Positions 61,108 through 64,000 of a stretch of DNA of 64,000 bases are shown one piece after another. The notes beneath the pieces are model-generated. The model did not search any database. It was not told the DNA's origin and saw only the letters and a list, made by a program, of their open reading frames with translations. The stretch is taken from assembly GCF_003789055.1 (NCBI RefSeq), contig NZ_ML119084.1, forward strand, positions 417,136 to 481,135, in the 5' to 3' direction. The translations under genes were made by a program, and so were the position numbers. Position 1 is the stretch's first letter. Each line of letters opens with the position of its first letter. Source of the stretch: Histidinibacterium lentulum. Lineage in GTDB: Bacteria; Pseudomonadota; Alphaproteobacteria; Rhodobacterales; Rhodobacteraceae.

Positions 61108-62106
61108 ATGCAGTCAAATACGAGGGGCGCGCTCTTCGCCCTCGCCGCCTTCGGCGTGTTCGCCACCCACGACGTCATCGTCAAGGTTCTCGGCGGCGAC
61201 TACGCGCCGTTCCAGATCATCTTCTTCTCGGCCCTGCTCAGTTTTCCGCTCGCGACGCTGATGCTGATCCGCGACGCGGAGCCCGGCACACTGGTGCCCT
61301 CACATCCCTGGTGGCTCGCGCTCCGCACCGTGGCCTCGGTGATCACCGGAGTCGCGGCCTTCTACGCCTTCTCGGTCCTGCCGCTGGCGCAGACCTACGC
61401 CATCCTCTTCGCGGCGCCGCTGATCATCACCGTGATCGCCATTCCGATCCTGGGGGAGGTCGTGCGCATCCGGCGCTGGGCGGCGGTGATCGTCGGCCTG
61501 GTCGGCGTCATCGTGGTGCTCCGCCCGGGCGGCGCCGAGCTTGGCCTCGGCCATGCCGCGGCCCTGACCGCGGCCATCGGCGGAGCGGTGGCCTCCGTTG
61601 TGGTGCGCAAGATCGGCGCCGACGAGCGGGCCGTCGTCCTGCTGCTCTACCCCCTTCTCGCCAACGTCCTCGTCATGGGGATCGCGCTCATCTGGATCTA
61701 CGAGCCGATGCCCGTCGAGGACCTCGGCCTGATGGTCCTGATCTCGCTTCTCGGCTGGATCGGCGCGCGCCTCATCGTCTCGGCCTACAACACCGCCGAA
61801 GCCGCCATCGTCGCGCCGATGCAATACTCCCAGATCATCTGGGCCACCGTCTACGGCTATGTCTTCTTCGGCGAGACCCTCGACGCCGCCACCGCCATCG
61901 GCACGTCCATCATCATCGCGAGCGGCCTCTACATCGTCCTGCGCGAAAGCCGCGCGGGCACGTCCTCGACGACCCCGGTCCTGCGGTCGCGCTCGCGGCC
62001 GGGGACGCCGTCGAGCCTGCGCATCAGCGCGCTCATGCGCCTGCGCGGGATTCACCCCGAAGACCGGGTCCACGGCCCGAAGGACCCGCCCGACAAAGCC
62101 GAATGA
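61108..62106 (+). CDS. EamA/DMT family transporter
   Basis: A 332-residue membrane protein of the drug/metabolite transporter superfamily with two EamA repeats: FALAAFGVFATHDVIVKVLG, AFYAFSVLPLAQTYAILFAA, then in the second half NTAEAAIVAPMQYSQIIWAT and VYGYVFFGETLDAATAIGTS. Ten helices are expected. A charged cytoplasmic tail (about 45 residues) follows the last helix. Substrate unknown. The start may be under control of the hairpin directly upstream. Confidence 0.9.
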   Translation: MQSNTRGALFALAAFGVFATHDVIVKVLGGDYAPFQIIFFSALLSFPLATLMLIRDAEPGTLVPSHPWWLALRTVASVITGVAAFYAFSVLPLAQTYAILFAAPLIITVIAIPILGEVVRIRRWAAVIVGLVGVIVVLRPGGAELGLGHAAALTAAIGGAVASVVVRKIGADERAVVLLLYPLLANVLVMGIALIWIYEPMPVEDLGLMVLISLLGWIGARLIVSAYNTAEAAIVAPMQYSQIIWATVYGYVFFGETLDAATAIGTSIIIASGLYIVLRESRAGTSSTTPVLRSRSRPGTPSSLRISALMRLRGIHPEDRVHGPKDPPDKAE

Positions 62107-62149
62107 CCCTTGCCAAACCTCGCCGCCCTCTCTAGGGACGCCGCACGGT

Positions 62150-62226
62150 CGGAGTGTAGCTCAGCCTGGTAGAGCACTGTCTTCGGGAGGCAGGGGCCGG
62201 AGGTTCGAATCCTCTCACTCCGACCA
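62150..62226 (+). tRNA. tRNA-Pro (anticodon CGG)
   Basis: A 77-nt cloverleaf: acceptor CGGAGTG pairs with CACTCCG, followed by A and the encoded CCA; D-arm region AGCTCAGCCTGGTAGAGC; anticodon arm CTGTC-TTCGGGA-GGCAG with anticodon CGG; T-arm GGAGGTTCGAATCCTCTC. It reads CCG proline codons, frequent in this GC-rich genome. It is the border of the accessory segment to the right. Confidence 0.97.
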
Positions 62227-62510
62227 GTATTTTCCGTCACTTGCAGCGGGAATAATCACGCTGCTTTTTGAGGGCAACTGTGAGCCCTCACAGCATCAGG
62301 CCTCTCCGGCCCCCATCGGTCTAGATTCATGACTCTCGATCCAGGCCGCAGCGCGCAGCCTCGGGTGGATGCACAGGGTCGATTCTCTGATCAGCAACGC
62401 CGATCGCCCTGCTGGACAGACCGCGATCGGTAGTTGCTTCTTGTCTACGACGCAAAGACGGGCACGGGCGTAGCTCCCTATGCCAAAGATCCAATTTGAC
62501 CGACCGTTCG
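62227..62510. other. decayed region after tRNA-Pro
   Basis: 284 nt with no intact gene. Minus-strand frames read fragments such as LQEVTNGRSNWIFGIGSYAR and RARLCVVDKKQLPIAVCPAG, possibly the degenerated C-terminal part of the RES-type gene. Lower GC than the region left of the tRNA. Confidence 0.45.
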
Positions 62511-62780
62511 TTACCTCTTGAAGTCTGCGTGTCGATCTTCTGTGCCCCGGGACGACCGGCATCGCGACCTTCGTTCAGCGGCGGTGCTGAGCGGGATCGG
62601 ACAGTGACCTTCTCTTCGGGATGATGTCGGCTCGAAGCGCCGGAAGGCAAAAGGACCGGTCGGATAGTCTACCTTCGAGAACCAGACCCTTCCCAGAGGA
62701 GAGCCTGCTGGCAGGACATGCACGTCCGGATCGATCCGCTGCAGTGCGTCGACACCAGGTGACGGTGGCAGGCCCTCCAC
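62511..62780 (-). pseudogene. RES-domain toxin gene, broken after the N-terminal part
   Basis: The first ~60 residues (MEGLPPSPGVDALQRIDPDV; HVLPAGSPLGRVWFSKVDYP; TGPFAFRRFEPTSSRREG) match the start of RES-domain NAD+-degrading toxins (pattern LPPPP...LPAGT.L.R.YF....PT.W..FR.F.P). After this the reading loses RES character and stops at 62511, where LYLA...A..E is expected. It lies 15 nt downstream of an antitoxin-like gene, the usual order. Frames further left hold possible remnants. Confidence 0.65.
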
Positions 62781-62795
62781 GCAGCCCGGGCCCGG

Positions 62796-63419
62796 TTACT
62801 GCGAGGCCACGATGAACGCTGCACGTTCAGGGTCGCCGCCGCCGAGCAGCCAGTCCCTGATCGACATCCCCTCGAGGTCGTCCTGAGGGGCACGGAACAA
62901 CCGGTCGTACTCCCTGGCGGAAAGCCGTGTCCGAGCGGCCTTCAGGACCTTGGAAAGGTACGGCAGCTCCCCCCTTTCGGAAAGCTGGAACGCAGGGATA
63001 AGCCATCCCCGGCCGCGCGGTCGCGGGATCGCCACGAGGCTGCCGTCGCTGATCCTCTGCCGCAGCCGACTGTCGCCGACACCCATCAGGCTCGCGGCCT
63101 CCGCCAGGGGGATCGCCTCCCCCGTCATCCGTGCAAGCCCGCTGAGACCTTCTTTCACTGGCTCCGATGCGTAGAAGTCCTCACGTGACATCTCGCTCGA
63201 CGTGTCGATGCCCGACAGCGCAAGCGCTTCCTGCTCGGCATCGGTCAGATCTCCCTCCGCATCCTCGTCACGTTCGACGATCTGCGCGGTCAGCGACAGC
63301 GCGACCTCGGCGATCCGGCGCGTCTTGTCGTCTGACAACGCCTTCAGGATCGCATCGAGATCCGACTTCGTTTGCTTGTTGCCGAGGAACTCGGCGGGAA
63401 CGTGAAGAGCTTCGGTCAT
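62796..63419 (-). CDS. antitoxin-like DNA-binding protein paired with RES gene
   Basis: A 207-residue soluble protein. The central segment IPLAEAASLMGVGDSRLRQR (residues about 103-122) is a helix-turn-helix of excisionase/MerR-like type, followed by ISDGSLVAIPRPRGRGWLIP, and the C-terminus SIRDWLLGGGDPERAAFIVA resembles RES-partner antitoxins. The N-terminal part is acidic and helical. The gene lies upstream of the RES fragment, and its own promoter is overlaid by four 10-bp repeats (63445-63488), which it probably binds. Confidence 0.65.
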   Translation of the reverse strand: MTEALHVPAEFLGNKQTKSDLDAILKALSDDKTRRIAEVALSLTAQIVERDEDAEGDLTDAEQEALALSGIDTSSEMSREDFYASEPVKEGLSGLARMTGEAIPLAEAASLMGVGDSRLRQRISDGSLVAIPRPRGRGWLIPAFQLSERGELPYLSKVLKAARTRLSAREYDRLFRAPQDDLEGMSIRDWLLGGGDPERAAFIVASQ

Positions 63420-63437
63420 CTCTGGCCTCCACCGTTC

Positions 63438-63488
63438 GACATAGTGCGTTAGCTACCGTTAGTCAATTTGCGTTAGCTTGCGTTAAGA
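63438..63488 (-). promoter_or_regulatory. promoter with four 10-bp repeats before the antitoxin-like gene
   Basis: On the minus strand, TTGACT (plus 63461-63466) and TATGTC (plus 63438-63443) are separated by 17 bp, a good sigma-70 promoter. TGCGTTAGCT-type units lie at 63445, 63455, 63469 and 63479 on the plus strand (TGCGTTAGCT, ACCGTTAGTC, TGCGTTAGCT, TGCGTTAAGA): two tandem pairs, 4 bp apart, on one DNA face. GTGGAGG before the ATG is a strong ribosome site. Autorepression is likely. Confidence 0.7.
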
Positions 63489-63523
63489 AGAGGGCAGAGC
63501 TCCCGTGGTCTGTCAGGCCATGC

Positions 63524-63873
63524 TCAGTAGCAATCGAGCCGAACGGTCGCCGCCTGGAGACGTTTCGCGAGATCGACCCCGGACAGAGGGTCGGTTGGCA
63601 CCGGAACGGGCAGATCGATCATGTTGATCCGCGCGAAGGCCGAGCCGAACTCGCCCCTGATTGCGAAGTTGACGTTCTGTGGGATCGATCCTGACGAGGT
63701 GAGGAGATACCTGTCGCTGAGACGGCTAACCACGACGCCGACGACATGCCCGTACATATCGACGACAGGACCGCCGGAATCTCCCGGTTGAACAGGAGCC
63801 GTGATCTGCATCTGCGTGTTGTCTTGATCGAGGCCACTGAGCGACGAGATCGCACCGCGTGTCACGTTGAAAC
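63524..63873 (-). pseudogene. C-terminal part of a trypsin-like serine protease, cut by IS66-type insertion
   Basis: The frame holds FNVTRGAISSLSGLDQDNTQ, the catalytic-serine segment ITAPVQPGDSGGPVVDMYGH and a C-terminus NVNFAIRGEFGSAF to ATVRLDCY. GDSGGP marks an S1-type protease. The N-terminal half, with the catalytic His and Asp, lies on the other side of an IS66-type end at 63874 and is not in the window. The GTG/Val at 63863-63865 is an in-frame codon, not a true start. Confidence 0.8.
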
Positions 63874-64000
63874 GTAACCGGCCGGTTAGGACCGCAGCTC
63901 AGGCGACGGCCTTGTCCTCCTGAGTGAGCGGCACCCAGTTCCACGGCAGCAGGTCGTCGAGGCGGTTGATCTTGTGGTCGCCGATCCGGGCGAGGATGTC
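63874..64000 (-). mobile_element. IS66 family insertion sequence, terminal part
   Basis: The element end begins at 63874 with GTAACCGGCCGG (IS66-type termini start GTAA). The adjacent 8 bp outside it, 63866-63873 (GTTGAAAC), would be one copy of the 8-bp target duplication. The coding end of tnpC follows inside. The element runs beyond the window. Confidence 0.75.
63899..64000 (-). CDS. tnpC: IS66 family transposase (TnpC), C-terminus
   Basis: Only the last 33 residues are inside the window: DILARIGDHKINRLDDLLPW then NWVPLTQEDKAVA and stop at 63899-63901. The DLLPWNW ending is characteristic of the IS66 TnpC C-terminal domain. The rest of the transposase and the tnpA/tnpB genes, if any, are to the right. 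Confidence 0.88.
   Translation of the reverse strand, partial: DILARIGDHKINRLDDLLPWNWVPLTQEDKAVA

Noticed and set aside
1..64000. CRISPR arrays, phage genes or rRNA operons
   Set aside because: No regularly spaced repeats with unique spacers, no phage structural genes and no rRNA sequence seen on either strand.

Overview
The window is about 64 kb of very GC-rich chromosome from an alphaproteobacterium, most probably a member of the Rhodobacterales (Roseobacter/Rhodobacter relatives). Pointers are the aerobic cobalamin genes (cobI, cobL, cobH, cobN, cobO, cobW with a long His-rich CbiX), many short 4-nt gene overlaps, tandem IalB-type secreted proteins, and small families (DUF1636, a DUF6732-like protein) that I associate with this order. 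No rRNA or CRISPR array was seen. One tRNA gene, tRNA-Pro(CGG), lies near the right end.

Layout. 1-4455 (minus strand): a cobalamin operon transcribed leftwards, DUF6732-like protein, cbiX, cobH, cobL, cobI and a CobJ/CbiG-type gene cut by the window edge. 4734-6114: glutathionyl-hydroquinone-reductase-like GST and a stand-alone receiver protein. 6335-8552: DUF1636 protein, cobC and cbiB/cobD, all overlapping. 8713-13371: a LOV-domain histidine kinase converging on smc. 13579-20504: a cobalamin riboswitch, a CbiM-like permease, cobW, a GNAT enzyme and cobN, with two tiny minus-strand genes flanking cobN. 20724-24796: GNAT, a TsoY-like membrane protein, an endonuclease/exonuclease/phosphatase protein, cobO and another GNAT. 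24886-35792: gpmI, an EnvC-like murein hydrolase activator, ctpA, LysE, rppH, an aminotransferase, a lytic transglycosylase and RNase R. 36069-45787: dapE, a decayed Hint-type gene, small envelope genes, dapD, a LOG protein, rlmN and two IalB paralogues. 46049-53287: asparaginase, AEC transporter, fghA, a cupin gene lacking its core, YaiI-like and HAD proteins, an APH-like kinase, rlmH, rsfS and a small outer-membrane barrel. 53606-62106: leuC, leuD, an interposed block (membrane protein, EEP protein, NAD-dependent epimerase, LysR), leuB and an EamA transporter. 62150-64000: tRNA-Pro followed by an accessory segment with a RES-type toxin-antitoxin remnant, a protease gene cut by an IS66-family element, and the end of that element.

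The main theme is cobalamin: at least eleven genes for corrin ring methylation, cobalt insertion, adenosylation, aminopropanol-arm attachment and cobalt transport, with one visible B12 riboswitch. The rest is mostly housekeeping: leucine and lysine/diaminopimelate synthesis, cell-wall remodelling, RNA decay and ribosome maturation. The less ordinary material is a set of recurring short palindromic repeats, one of them apparently absorbed in frame into cobN; two genes that lost an internal core (Hint and cupin); a LOV photoreceptor kinase; and the tRNA-bordered right end with an antitoxin-like regulator whose promoter is covered by four 10-bp repeats.
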